43,700 nucleotides of DNA, taken from the NCBI GenBank assembly GCA_029259815.1, contig JAJDEJ010000115.1, positions 1 to 43,700 on the forward strand. Direction: 5' to 3'. Under the pieces are notes generated by a model. It was not told where the DNA came from. It saw only the letters and a list, made by a program, of their open reading frames with translations, and did no database searches. The position numbers were made by a program, and so were the translations under genes. Of this stretch, positions 22,798 to 31,109 are shown in pieces (position 1 is the first letter of the stretch; each line of letters starts with the position of its first letter). This stretch comes from Planctomycetaceae bacterium. Its GTDB lineage: Bacteria > Planctomycetota > Planctomycetia > Planctomycetales > Planctomycetaceae.

Positions 22798-23289
22798 ATG
22801 AAGAAGTATGCAGTCATGACAACATTTGGGCTCGCACTGATGGTGTGCAGCAGTCAGCAGAGTGAAGCCGGTTGTTTGTTCGGCTGGTTGTTCCCGTGTC
22901 ACCGTCCACAAACCTGTTGTTACGCTCCGCCTCCGTGCTGCCCGACAACGTCTTGCCCGTCAACGTGTGGATATGCTCCGGCATGTTCATCCTGCGCCGG
23001 TGCCGGCTGTTCGTCATGCAGCGGCGCGCCGGCCTACTCGTCACCTTGCGGGTCGGGTGGATGCGGGAGTGCATCAGTCGCGTTGCCGACTGCGACGGTG
23101 TATCACGCTGCGCCTCGCAGTCCACAGTTCTTCGGCTTCTTCGCTCCCGCATCAGCACCAGTCGTTCAGAGTGTTCCCCAGTGGACCTCGATGCCTGTCA
23201 CACAGACGCGACCTGCTGTCCAGGTGGAAACGAGCAAGCAGACATCAGCCGCTAATTCTGGCTGGGAACCGGTTGCCAGCGTTCGCTGA
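22798..23289 (+). CDS. Secreted cysteine-rich protein, unknown
   Basis: 163 residues with an N-terminal signal peptide (YAVMTTFGLALMVCSSQQSEA). Residues 25-95 hold 14 cysteines, many as CC pairs and C-S-S-C (TCCYAPPPCCPTTSCPSTCG, CSSCAGAGCSSCSG), with much Pro, Ser and Gly. The rest is low-complexity, with a Thr/Gln/Ala-rich end. Possibly a cell-wall or surface-layer protein cross-linked by disulfides, or a metal binder (inference). GAGGGG precedes the start by about 8 nt. A perfect terminator follows. Confidence 0.75.
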   Translation: MKKYAVMTTFGLALMVCSSQQSEAGCLFGWLFPCHRPQTCCYAPPPCCPTTSCPSTCGYAPACSSCAGAGCSSCSGAPAYSSPCGSGGCGSASVALPTATVYHAAPRSPQFFGFFAPASAPVVQSVPQWTSMPVTQTRPAVQVETSKQTSAANSGWEPVASVR

Positions 23290-23328
23290 ACGCGAGCGTC
23301 GTTCCGACGCAGCAAGTTGCTCAACAAG

Positions 23329-23370
23329 ATCGCACGTCACCATTGATGTGGTGACGTGCGATTGTTTTTT
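23329..23370 (+). terminator. Intrinsic terminator of the cysteine-rich protein gene
   Basis: A perfect 14-bp stem, ATCGCACGTCACCA/TGGTGACGTGCGAT (23329-23342 and 23349-23362), has a 6-nt loop TTGATG and is followed by TTG and six T. It also separates this gene from the converging peroxidase gene. Confidence 0.92.
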
Positions 23371-23396
23371 GTCAGACAGAATTTGGCGGCGACACG

Positions 23397-23954
23397 TCAC
23401 TCGGCGAGGGCTGTCTCAATCTCTTGCACAACCTCGGGGGCATCCGGACTGATCGTCGTCCGGTAGCGGGCCAGCACCTGGCCGTCCTTCGACACCAGGA
23501 ACTTTTCGAAGTTCCACTTGATTTTGCCGGTGTCTGCCAGACCAGTCGCATCGGAGGTCAAGAACTGGTAGAGGTCAGCCGCTTTTTTTCCATTGACGTC
23601 AATCTTCGAGAACATGTCGAACTCGACGCCGTAGTTCTCGGTGCAAAACGCCGAGATCTCTGCAGCAGTCCCCGGCTCCTGCGTGCCGAACTGGTTACAG
23701 GGGAAGCCGACAACCGCCAGTCCCTGATCCTTGTACTTCGCATGCAAATCCTGCAACGGGCCATATTGATCGGTCGCTCCGCATTCGCTGGCTGTGTTGA
23801 CGATCAACAGGACTTTGCCTTCGTACTTCGACAGGTCAACGTCCGTCCCTGCGAGTGACTTCATCGTCTGGCCATAGATTGGATGATCAGCAGCATTCGC
23901 AGTCGCAGACATCAGGACTCCAGCAATCAAAGCTGACAAAAACATGCGGGACAT
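23397..23954 (-). CDS. Glutathione peroxidase family protein, exported
   Basis: 185 residues from ATG 23954 with GAGG 11 nt upstream. A signal peptide is seen (MFLSALIAGVLMSATANAA). The core is typical: NTASECGATDQYGPLQ with the active Cys (not selenocysteine), GFPCNQFG with Gln and IKWNFEKFLV with Trp, the peroxidase catalytic set. It would reduce peroxides in the periplasm, more likely with thioredoxin than glutathione. The frame upstream of 23954 is not needed. It converges with the cysteine-rich protein gene across the terminator. Confidence 0.93.
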   Translation of the reverse strand: MSRMFLSALIAGVLMSATANAADHPIYGQTMKSLAGTDVDLSKYEGKVLLIVNTASECGATDQYGPLQDLHAKYKDQGLAVVGFPCNQFGTQEPGTAAEISAFCTENYGVEFDMFSKIDVNGKKAADLYQFLTSDATGLADTGKIKWNFEKFLVSKDGQVLARYRTTISPDAPEVVQEIETALAE

Positions 23955-24075
23955 GGTGATTCCTCGATATTCTCGGCGAGAGATGAAACACCCGACTGGA
24001 GCGATGCACGACCGCCTCCGGCTACGGCTATTCACAGGTTGTAGACTCCATGCTACCGCAGACAAGTCGAACTCT

Positions 24076-24969
24076 CTAGTGAAGTGCCTCGACTGCAGCC
24101 TTTGCGATCGGTCCGCCCCACTCCTGCACGAAGTGCCCCGCGTCCGGGATTTCCCTCACCTCCGGAGCGTTCCGAATCAGCTTGCGGAGGTGCTTCATGG
24201 CTGGCAGCCCCAGCACCGGGTCTTGAACTCCGCAGGCGAGGAACGACTTGCCTTCCCACTTCGTGCTGAACCACGCTCTCGCCTCGCGCGACAGCGCGGC
24301 GCCCTCGACATCCGAGTTGTCGGCGACCATCTTCGGAAACTCCCGCACCCCCGCCTTGTACGTCGCATCCAGAAACGGCGCCGCATACGCCAGTGCTTCC
24401 TCATCGGAGAGGACAGATGTGCTCCGCTGCATCAACTTGGCGACATCCAGATCGTGCTGGCTGTTGGCATACTCCCGCCATTGGAGAAAGCCCTCACCCA
24501 ATGGCACGTCGCCCGTGTTGAACGCGGTGTTCATCGCCAGCAGACCCTTGAAGCGGTCGGGGTACTCCATTGGCAGCGTGAGCCCGAGAAGGCCGCCCCA
24601 ATCCTGACAGACGAGGTTGATCCCTGTCAGGTCGAGTCGCTCGATCAACTTGGTCAACATTCCTCGGTGAAAGTCGAATCCATAGGTGTCATCCTCGACC
24701 GGCTTGTCCGACCGTCCGAACCCCAGGAAGTCCGGCGCAATCACCCGGTGCCCGGCTGAGACGAAGACCGGTAGCATCTTGCGATACAGAAAACTCCACG
24801 TCGGCTCCCCATGCAGACAGAGCCACACGGTCCCCGCATCCCGTGGCCCCTCATCGAGAAAATGTACCCGCAACCCTTCATACCCTGGCAGGTCATCAAC
24901 GTAGTGAGGCTCGAACGAGAACTCGGGCAGATCTGTGAAACGATCATCGGGCGTACGCAGCGTATCCAT
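24076..24969 (-). CDS. Haloalkane dehalogenase (DhlA-like alpha/beta hydrolase)
   Basis: 297 residues, close to the family's usual 295-310. HGEPTWSFLYRKM (oxyanion region) and CQDWGGLLGLTLPM with nucleophile Asp123 and halide-holding Trp124 are very close to the DhlA subfamily. The acid is Asp250 (GVQDPVLG) and the base His279 (AGHFVQEWG). The enzyme hydrolyses carbon-halogen bonds through an ester intermediate. GAGG stands ahead of the start (minus strand). Physiological substrate unknown. The peroxidase gene lies downstream on the same strand after a 121-bp gap. Confidence 0.93.
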   Translation of the reverse strand: MDTLRTPDDRFTDLPEFSFEPHYVDDLPGYEGLRVHFLDEGPRDAGTVWLCLHGEPTWSFLYRKMLPVFVSAGHRVIAPDFLGFGRSDKPVEDDTYGFDFHRGMLTKLIERLDLTGINLVCQDWGGLLGLTLPMEYPDRFKGLLAMNTAFNTGDVPLGEGFLQWREYANSQHDLDVAKLMQRSTSVLSDEEALAYAAPFLDATYKAGVREFPKMVADNSDVEGAALSREARAWFSTKWEGKSFLACGVQDPVLGLPAMKHLRKLIRNAPEVREIPDAGHFVQEWGGPIAKAAVEALH

Positions 24970-25062
24970 GGGAGAACCTCAAAGGACATGGATTGACTCC
25001 ATCCCGATTTTCCTTGTACCACAAGACCGAGTCAATCCGATGCACGACGTTGCCAATCAGAG

Positions 25063-25129
25063 ACCACGGATTTCACGGATGACACGGATCGGCTACATCT
25101 TTATCTGTGTCATCCGTGAAATCCGTGGT
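25063..25129. repeat. Long inverted repeat (ACCACGGATTTCACGGATGA type)
   Basis: Two 26-nt arms, 25063-25088 and 25104-25129, pair with a single mismatch around a 15-nt loop. The first arm starts ACCACGGATTTCACGGATGA; the second is its reverse complement. It lies between the dehalogenase and the methyltransferase-like gene and could act as a bidirectional terminator. Similar repeats are common in bacterial intergenic DNA. Confidence 0.85.
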
Positions 25130-25148
25130 TAAGCTTGCTCGCTCGTGG

Positions 25149-25793
25149 TCACTCCGGCACGAAGCGAATGCTGTCATCCTTGACCGTCATCTGCAGGTGC
25201 GGTCGATGGGAGTATATGAACTCCTGCAGCTCGTCGATCGTGGGATACCCGTCGTCGTGACCGAAGCAGCGAGCGTCGTCAATGAGTATCACGTGACCGT
25301 GATCCGGGGCGGCGAAGATGTGGCCTAACTCTTCCCAGATGGGCGTGTCTTTCTCCCCTTGAGCCGTCACGCCGGCCGAGTAGTGGCCGTCCAGCCAGAA
25401 CAAAGTGGGTTGATCAATCAGCGGCATCAGCTTGCCGAGTTCGCTGCCGCTGTCTCCCCGCAAGAGGGTGACGTGCGGCGTGCGTGCGAAACGGCGACAG
25501 CACGACTCGTACAACGCCTCACTCAGCTCGATGGAGTAGATGCGGTCGAAGTCGTGCTTCATGGCTTCGACCATGTCCCCGTAGAACGTGCCCGTTTCAA
25601 CGAGGGTCGTCGTCCCAAACCGCTGAGCGTGCTCGCGAATCGCTCTCTGCTTAACGATGTGCGGCGGCGGCACCGGCCGACCGTTCGCCTCCCATTGCTC
25701 GCCCTCACGGACTTGTCGTCGCTTCTTGATCCAATTCCGCATCGGCCGCAACACGGGAGCATGCGTCACCCGCTGTTTCACACCTACACTCAT
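25149..25793 (-). CDS. SAM-dependent methyltransferase-like protein
   Basis: 214 residues with a strong Shine-Dalgarno (GGAGG about 9 nt ahead). LVETGTFYGDMVEAMKHDFD resembles motif I of class I methyltransferases, and YSIELSEALYESCCRRF the acidic strand after it. LFWLDGHYSAG and HVILIDDARCFGHDDGYP are the later conserved strands. It is probably a small-molecule or sugar methyltransferase, but no substrate is visible. It is not clearly in an operon. Confidence 0.72.
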   Translation of the reverse strand: MSVGVKQRVTHAPVLRPMRNWIKKRRQVREGEQWEANGRPVPPPHIVKQRAIREHAQRFGTTTLVETGTFYGDMVEAMKHDFDRIYSIELSEALYESCCRRFARTPHVTLLRGDSGSELGKLMPLIDQPTLFWLDGHYSAGVTAQGEKDTPIWEELGHIFAAPDHGHVILIDDARCFGHDDGYPTIDELQEFIYSHRPHLQMTVKDDSIRFVPE

Positions 25794-26121
25794 CGCACAT
25801 CCTCCATGAGAATTCGCCTCGGCCCTCTACGCGGGGCGTATTGGACTGCGAGAGGCGAATCCCGTCAAGACGAATGATGTAAACCCCGCAAAAGTGATGC
25901 TTTACGTCCCAAGCCGACATCTTTGATGTCGTTCGACGGCAGAGCCGTCGGCTTGGGATGTGTCATGCGACAATGAATCTGTTGTCTTCCGATGGAATCC
26001 AGAATCGTGCAACGGAGCCGCGACTATCATCAGAAGATGGGACTCTTGGGACTGTCGCTGAACGGCATATTTTCCATGCCGACGTACATGCGACCACTGT
26101 GGTGAAAACTTTACCTTGCCG
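25794..26121. repeat. Intergenic stretch with an inverted repeat (CGTCCCAAGCCGAC type)
   Basis: Arms ACGTCCCAAGCCGAC (25904-25918) and GTCGGCTTGGGATGT (25947-25961) face each other. GAGCCGTCGGCTTGGGATGT recurs in similar form at 17928. No gene is seen in the 328 bases. Confidence 0.65.
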
Positions 26122-27432
26122 TCACGGAATGAACTCAAGGTCCAGAAACACCAACCGGTGATCGGACGCCTTCGCGACGCGTTTGGCGAAGGGATCGTCC
26201 CAGACGGGCCAGAAGACGCCGGCGTCGAGTTGTTTCAGGCCCTGCTTGGACGGCAGCACGTAGTCCACTCGCATGTTGCCGGGGCCTTTGCCGAAGAAGG
26301 AAAAGTCAGCCGTATCGTGCGCGGGGTTGCCCTGATGCTCTGCTCCGGGGCCTTGTGTGGCGAAGCGATGGGTCCGGGCTCCCTCACTGGTGGGCGGGAC
26401 ACTGGCGTTGATGCGGGGATGCTCGAGCAGTTGACGGATCGCGAAGTTAGTGCTGTCGCCGTCGAAGGGGTCGGCGTTGTAGTCCCCCAGGATTACGAAG
26501 TGGGACTCTTCGCCCAGTCCGCCAGCGTGACCAGCATCGTCGGTGATGTATGAACTGGCATCGGGAGAGACATAGTCGGCCCACAACCGGATCTCGTCGT
26601 GATTGCGACGTCCGTGATGGTCTTCGGGTCCATCGAAGACGGGTGGCGTAGGATGCGCGATCAGCACATGCAACACGGCATCGCCCACCCGGACTGGCAC
26701 GTCACAGTGGTTCTTCGAGGAAAGCCGCAGAACGGCCTGCTCTTCCGAAGAGTAGAAATCGTTTGGTTCATCAGTGTCGAGGTCATCTGGCAGCCTGGCG
26801 TCGGGCATGTCGCGCCAGAGAAACGTTTGAAAGGTGCGAATCTGTTCGACCGCAATCGGGTATTGCGACAGGAGGAGCATGCCATATTGCCCTGGATGCC
26901 GTCCGAATCCCAGGGCGTCGTTCGCATAGGAGGGCGAACCGGGGGTGTCGACAACTTTGCCGTTATTGTCGAGGTCAAACCCAGAGGCGATGCCCGTGTT
27001 GACCGTCGGCACGTACACATAGCGATAATTCATCGGCTCCGCCTCGTGTTGTGAGACGCTGAGATAGTTGTCTTGAAAGAGTCGGGCAGCGAGGCTCGAA
27101 CCGGGAGAGCCTTGATTGTCCCCGTCGAATTCGTTCAGCAACAGCACATCAGGCCGCACTCGCTGGATGATCTCTGCGACCGTCTTGATGTCCTCATGGT
27201 CGCCCGTCGAGAGAGCCTCAATCAACTCGCCAGCCTTGTCGCGATTGAGCGACGCATTGAACGTCGCGACTCGCAGCTGACCTGCTTCAGTCGATGCTCG
27301 AGAGTCGGTGTCAGACTCGTCAACGGAAGTAACGTGTCTCTCCACCACGGACTGCAACACAGGAGGGGTTGCATCGCGACAGGCAGATACAAACAGCAGT
27401 GCCAGAAATGGCAGCAGAGAACCTCGTCGCAT
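26122..27432 (-). CDS. Lipoprotein of the endonuclease/exonuclease/phosphatase fold
   Basis: 436 residues from ATG 27432, with AAGG about 10 nt upstream. A lipobox ends in Cys18 (LLPFLALLFVSAC). The EEP fold is visible: LRVATFNASLNRD (strand with Asn), LLLNEFDGDNQG (catalytic Glu), HFVILGDYNADPFDGDS (Asp, Asn) and the final KASDHRLVFLDLEF (Asp-His). Residues match a metal-dependent phosphoesterase. The central insertion with Asp-rich sequence suits an extracellular enzyme that takes phosphate from nucleic acid or lipid. Substrate unknown. The frame upstream of 27432 is not needed. Confidence 0.85.
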   Translation of the reverse strand: MRRGSLLPFLALLFVSACRDATPPVLQSVVERHVTSVDESDTDSRASTEAGQLRVATFNASLNRDKAGELIEALSTGDHEDIKTVAEIIQRVRPDVLLLNEFDGDNQGSPGSSLAARLFQDNYLSVSQHEAEPMNYRYVYVPTVNTGIASGFDLDNNGKVVDTPGSPSYANDALGFGRHPGQYGMLLLSQYPIAVEQIRTFQTFLWRDMPDARLPDDLDTDEPNDFYSSEEQAVLRLSSKNHCDVPVRVGDAVLHVLIAHPTPPVFDGPEDHHGRRNHDEIRLWADYVSPDASSYITDDAGHAGGLGEESHFVILGDYNADPFDGDSTNFAIRQLLEHPRINASVPPTSEGARTHRFATQGPGAEHQGNPAHDTADFSFFGKGPGNMRVDYVLPSKQGLKQLDAGVFWPVWDDPFAKRVAKASDHRLVFLDLEFIP

Positions 27433-27538
27433 GGGGGTGCCTTCTTCGCACAAACCTGTCAGGTGACCGATGGTGATAACAACGTCAGCGACTCGGGACA
27501 ATCCCGTTCGTGGAGTCGGGGTGAAGGCCTCGGTGGTG

Positions 27539-27688
27539 GGTCAGTTTGACCTCAAGTGTTTCGGGTGGTATGCCCTGACGTCAGGAAGGGCGTGGCGAGT
27601 TGGTCTGGAGCCTGCAAGAGTTTGACCCGCGCCCGCCACGCCCTTCCCGTTGGTCAGGGACGTGCCACCCTCATTAACCGAACTGACC
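27539..27688. mobile_element. Palindromic MITE-like element, copy A
   Basis: About 150 bp bounded by GGTCAGTTTG and CGAACTGACC. Inside, GCCCTGACGTCAGGAAGGGC GTGGCG-type words face CCACGCCCTTCCCGTTGGTC, giving a long stem. A related copy in the opposite orientation lies at 41707-41857. No ORF is inside, so it would need a transposase from elsewhere. Confidence 0.6.
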
Positions 27689-27730
27689 TGCCACCATGAC
27701 CTCTCCAGAGACGTCGTCCGGCGTAAGTTT

Positions 27731-27739
27731 TGCTAGAAT
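27731..27739 (+). promoter_or_regulatory. Extended -10 element ahead of the crotonase gene
   Basis: TGCTAGAAT at 27731-27739 reads as an extended -10 (TGnTAGAAT). No good -35 is seen, as is usual with extended -10 promoters. The gene starts at 27785. Confidence 0.45.
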
Positions 27740-27784
27740 GCTTCGCACATCAACTCTCTGCTTTTTGATCAGTTGGAACAGGAC

Positions 27785-28489
27785 ATGTCGGATTCGCTGG
27801 TGACTATGCAGCAGGAGGAAAACATCGTCCTCCTGACTCTCGACGATGGGAAGGTCAATGTGTTCTCGCAGGCAATGGCCGAGCGGTTACAGCAGTGCTT
27901 TGATGAGATCGATCCTGCGATCGGTGCGGTTATCGTCAAAGGGCGACCGGGCATCTTTTCAGCAGGATTTGATCTCAAGACGCTGGGTTTGGGTGATCCA
28001 GACGCGATAATCAACATGGTCTCAAAAACCGTACGCATGACGATGGACGTTTTGAATTTTCCACGCCCCGTGATCGGTGTCGCGACTGGACACAGCGTGG
28101 CAATGGGCGCCTTGTTCCTGATGGCGATGGACTACCGCATCGGAGCCCGCGGCGACTTCCGCATTGGACTCAACGAAGTCATGGACGGACTCGCGCTGCC
28201 CATCTTCGCGGTCGAGTTGCCTCGTTTCCGACTACCGGTGACGAACCTCATCGCCGGTACGTTGCACTCGTCCCTGTGCACCCCTGACGAAGCCGTCTCA
28301 GCCGGGTTTCTGGAAGAGGCCGTGAATCCCGATGAGTTGATGGAGACGGCCATGCTGCATGCACGCGACCTCGCGCGACTCCCCAACCCGGCCTATCAAA
28401 TCAGCAAGACGAACCTCGTTGCTCCAGTACGCGACCGCATCCTCAGCACACTGGATGATGACCTCAGCAGGCTCAACACGGGCACATGA
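27785..28489 (+). CDS. Enoyl-CoA hydratase/isomerase (crotonase) family protein
   Basis: 234 residues from ATG 27785; AGGA lies close upstream. The crotonase fold is plain: GKVNVFSQAMAERLQQCF, then KGRPGIFSAGFDLKTL (first oxyanion loop) and GVATGHSVAMGALFLMAMD (second oxyanion loop), followed by YRIGARGDFRIGLNEVMDG. The second loop lacks the usual Ala-Gly-Gly-Gly form. It would act on a CoA ester, but the reaction (hydratase, isomerase or other) cannot be told. Lone gene, after the palindromic element. Confidence 0.88.
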   Translation: MSDSLVTMQQEENIVLLTLDDGKVNVFSQAMAERLQQCFDEIDPAIGAVIVKGRPGIFSAGFDLKTLGLGDPDAIINMVSKTVRMTMDVLNFPRPVIGVATGHSVAMGALFLMAMDYRIGARGDFRIGLNEVMDGLALPIFAVELPRFRLPVTNLIAGTLHSSLCTPDEAVSAGFLEEAVNPDELMETAMLHARDLARLPNPAYQISKTNLVAPVRDRILSTLDDDLSRLNTGT

Positions 28490-28501
28490 GCCATTCCAAT
28501 T

Positions 28502-29207
28502 GAGACAAGAGGAAACGAAGGTAACGAAGATGGATTCTTGAATCACAAGTCACTCCATGATTCGTCAATTCAAGGTGATCCTCAATGCTCGACGCCACGA
28601 CAACAGTTGACCAGATTACATTGGAGTACGACTCAGTCCCAGTAGATCTTTCTGCGGCCCAGCTGAGAACCCCCTGGGTTCGATGGATGGGGGCAGTCAG
28701 CTTTGGCCTGTATGGAAGTCTCACGGCATTCGACAGTGGGTGGTGGCCAGCGATATTCTACCTCGCCTTGTCGATTGAGATGGCTCTTCAAAACCGATTC
28801 CTGCCGTGGTTATTGGAGCGCGCAGGATCATGGTCCAGTCGCCGAGTTGCTACAACGGTCTGGACTGATGAGCGGGGACTACATCGCAAGTTTGAGACCG
28901 GTGAGAAGACCTCTACCACTCTGGTCTCATGGTCACGCCTGACGGTTGCTCGTGAGGAGAGCTTTGGAGTGTTGCTCCGCTACGATGGCGGCTGGAGCAG
29001 CATCGGTGGCTGGAGCAGCATCGAGATTCCTCATCGGGCTTTCTCGTCGCCTGATCAGATCAGTGCGTTTCTCGCTCTCGCTCAAGAGCACATCACGTCT
29101 CGCACGAGTTGATCTGTGGAGGACAGAAGCCCCTATCTGGCAGCCGACCGCTTCAATGAGAGTCATCGGTGCGCGGCAGCACTTCGTTACCTTCGTTCCC
29201 TCCTGTC
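28502..29207. repeat. Inverted repeats flanking the YcxB-like gene
   Basis: AGGAAACGAAGGTAACGAAG (from about 28510) and, on the other side, CTTCGTTACCTTCGTTCCCT (29182-29201) are near-reverse complements that bracket the gene at 28585-29112. The right copy is followed by CCTGTC, the left preceded by GACAAG. Confidence 0.7.
28585..29112 (+). CDS. YcxB-like membrane protein, unknown
   Basis: 175 residues. Two hydrophobic helices at about 35-54 (MGAVSFGLYGSLTAF) and 55-75, then a beta-rich cytoplasmic part (TVWTDERGLHRKFETGEK, LVSWSRLTVAREESFGVLL, IEIPHRAFSSPDQISAF) that matches the style of YcxB-like proteins. The segment GGWSSI occurs twice in tandem because of a directly repeated 18-bp unit (GGCTGGAGCAGCATCGGT). 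Function unknown. Flanked by inverted repeats. Confidence 0.7.
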   Translation: MLDATTTVDQITLEYDSVPVDLSAAQLRTPWVRWMGAVSFGLYGSLTAFDSGWWPAIFYLALSIEMALQNRFLPWLLERAGSWSSRRVATTVWTDERGLHRKFETGEKTSTTLVSWSRLTVAREESFGVLLRYDGGWSSIGGWSSIEIPHRAFSSPDQISAFLALAQEHITSRTS

Positions 29208-29409
29208 AGAACAACGACCGGCCAATGGCCTTTCGCTTCTCGCGGTACTCGGCCTTCGCCTCAGTGAGTTTGGTCCCAATCTCCGATTGCTCGTTGATGT
29301 CGGCGCTCTCAGCCAGACGTCTGCGCAGCTCATTCAACTGAGGCTCGTAGTGTTCATGCAAGCCTCGCTCGTAAGCAAAAGGGCCGCCACTCCAGAAAGA
29401 TTCTTTCAT
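29206..29409 (-). CDS. Small charged helical protein downstream of fhcA
   Basis: 67 residues. It begins MKESFWSGGPFAYERGLHEH and continues as a charged helix (LNELRRRLAESADINEQ, KAEYREKRKAIGRSLF). No signal, no membrane segment. GAAGG is directly in front of the ATG, closer than ideal. It starts 41 nt after the fhcA stop on the same strand, so it may be in the fhcA transcript. Unknown function; possibly not real, although its composition is protein-like. Confidence 0.55.
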   Translation of the reverse strand: MKESFWSGGPFAYERGLHEHYEPQLNELRRRLAESADINEQSEIGTKLTEAKAEYREKRKAIGRSLF

Positions 29410-29450
29410 CCTTCGAATTTCTCACGCGGCAGTAAGTGGGTCAAGTGGCG

Positions 29451-31109
29451 TCATTCTTCATTGCTGGGGATGACTTCGTTTTCGTGGTGATAGCTCGGGT
29501 CGACCGGGTAGTTACGGAACTGGATGCTGTAGTTGTTCTCGAACCATTCCTTGATGTCTGGCACGCACGCTTCGTCGTAGGTGGGGGCGACGTGGAGCAG
29601 ACGGCCATCAGTGTGGGGCAGAATCTGTCCGTCGTCGACCACAACCTCGCCTGCGTGAATGACGTAGCGGGGCAGTTCGAACATCAACTGCTTGTCATCC
29701 TGCGGCTGATAAATCGTGACGTCCGCATCGGCTCCGGGGCCGAGGTGTCCCTTCTTTGTGAGGCCGAGCATTCGGGCCGGAGCAGCACGAGTGATGATGG
29801 CGATCTCTTCGAGGGTGTACTCACGGTCGAGGTCTGCAAGTGTGCAACGGTCCTTCACGCCGCCGGGGACGCGGTTGAGGACGTCTTTGCGGAGACCACG
29901 GTCCATTAACAGCGCGATGATCTCCGGGTAAGCGAGGAACGAGCCGCCGTTGGGGTGATCGGTGCTCATGGCGACACGCCAGGGGTCTTCCATCAGCAGA
30001 TACCACTCCAGCCCGATGGCCCATTGCAGAGCGTGGACCAGCGACTTGTCCTTGTACTCGATCGGCACGATGCCGCAGCCGGCTTCCATCTCGGTGTCGG
30101 AGTTGAACCACTTGCGACCGAAGACTTGATGCAGGAAGTATCCCAGCGGACCGTCACCCGTCATGGAGGTCGTCTCGCCGAACATCACCTGACCGACATC
30201 GACTGTGATGTTGTCGTGGCTCTTGACGTATTCGACGAGCTTGGGCACTTCGGAGCAGAAGGTGCTTTGGTCGTCAGGGTTGCCGCCGTAACTGTGGAAC
30301 TGAATGTGCGTGATGTGTCCCGGATGGCCTTCGAGGGCCTGCATGGTTTGCAGAGTGGTCTCCCAGTTGCCGGGGATGCCGAGGTTGTTGCAGTGGATGT
30401 GCGTGCGATGCGGGAGTTTCAGCCGTTCCACCGAGGCGGCGACTTCGCGGACGATCTGACGAGGTGAGACGCCGAAGTGTGCGATCGGGTCGTCGATCGA
30501 ACTGACGTTGCCACCGGAACGTTTCCACATCTCGACGCCGCCGGGGTTCACAATCTTCGCTGCATAGCCTCCGGCTGCGTTAATGAGCCATGCAATGTAC
30601 GCATCCAGTCGTTTCGTCTCACCGGCGGCGATCTGGTGCATCACATAGTGATTGTTGCCCATCAGGACATAGAAACCCTTGTCGATGATGGGCGTGTCGT
30701 TGAGTTCCTCGTGGACGTGACGGGCGGCAAGGGGTGGGACGGCCGCGTCGAAGGCCGTCGTGTAGCCGAGTCCTGCGTAGAGGTAACCGGTTGCGAATGT
30801 GCTGGGTACACTGCCGGTCGTCCCGGATCGGGTGTGAAGCGTACGGACGACCGGCTCGGAGATGCGTTTCTCTTCGGGCCGCATTTTACGGGCGGCGTTC
30901 ACTTTCGGCCCGGCGATGTGACAGTGCATGTCGACCCCGCCGGGCATGATGACCATGCCGGTCGCGTCGAGTGTCTTGTCTGCAGTGACCTGTGGGTCTG
31001 TGGGTGTCTCAATGACGCGACCGTCCTCGATCCACACATCGCGGACGATTGCTGTCGGTTCATTCGCCGGGTCGTAGACGGTCCCGCCAGTGATTTTCAG
31101 AGTTGTCAT
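29451..31109 (-). CDS. fhcA: Formylmethanofuran dehydrogenase / formyltransferase-hydrolase complex subunit A
   Basis: 552 residues, the normal length. This amidohydrolase subunit releases formate from the formylated C1 carrier in the H4MPT-linked pathway of planctomycetes and methylotrophs (Fhc complex), or works in reverse in methanogens. Visible metal ligands: VDMHCHIAGPK (two His), YAAKIVNPGG (Lys carboxylated in the family), THIHCNNLG and THIQFHSYGG (His), and MSTDHPNGGSF (Asp). GGVEMWKRSGGNVSSIDDPI is a subunit A signature. No fhcB, fhcC or fhcD is adjacent, although they are usually clustered. Its own promoter is not obvious. Confidence 0.95.
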   Translation of the reverse strand: MTTLKITGGTVYDPANEPTAIVRDVWIEDGRVIETPTDPQVTADKTLDATGMVIMPGGVDMHCHIAGPKVNAARKMRPEEKRISEPVVRTLHTRSGTTGSVPSTFATGYLYAGLGYTTAFDAAVPPLAARHVHEELNDTPIIDKGFYVLMGNNHYVMHQIAAGETKRLDAYIAWLINAAGGYAAKIVNPGGVEMWKRSGGNVSSIDDPIAHFGVSPRQIVREVAASVERLKLPHRTHIHCNNLGIPGNWETTLQTMQALEGHPGHITHIQFHSYGGNPDDQSTFCSEVPKLVEYVKSHDNITVDVGQVMFGETTSMTGDGPLGYFLHQVFGRKWFNSDTEMEAGCGIVPIEYKDKSLVHALQWAIGLEWYLLMEDPWRVAMSTDHPNGGSFLAYPEIIALLMDRGLRKDVLNRVPGGVKDRCTLADLDREYTLEEIAIITRAAPARMLGLTKKGHLGPGADADVTIYQPQDDKQLMFELPRYVIHAGEVVVDDGQILPHTDGRLLHVAPTYDEACVPDIKEWFENNYSIQFRNYPVDPSYHHENEVIPSNEE

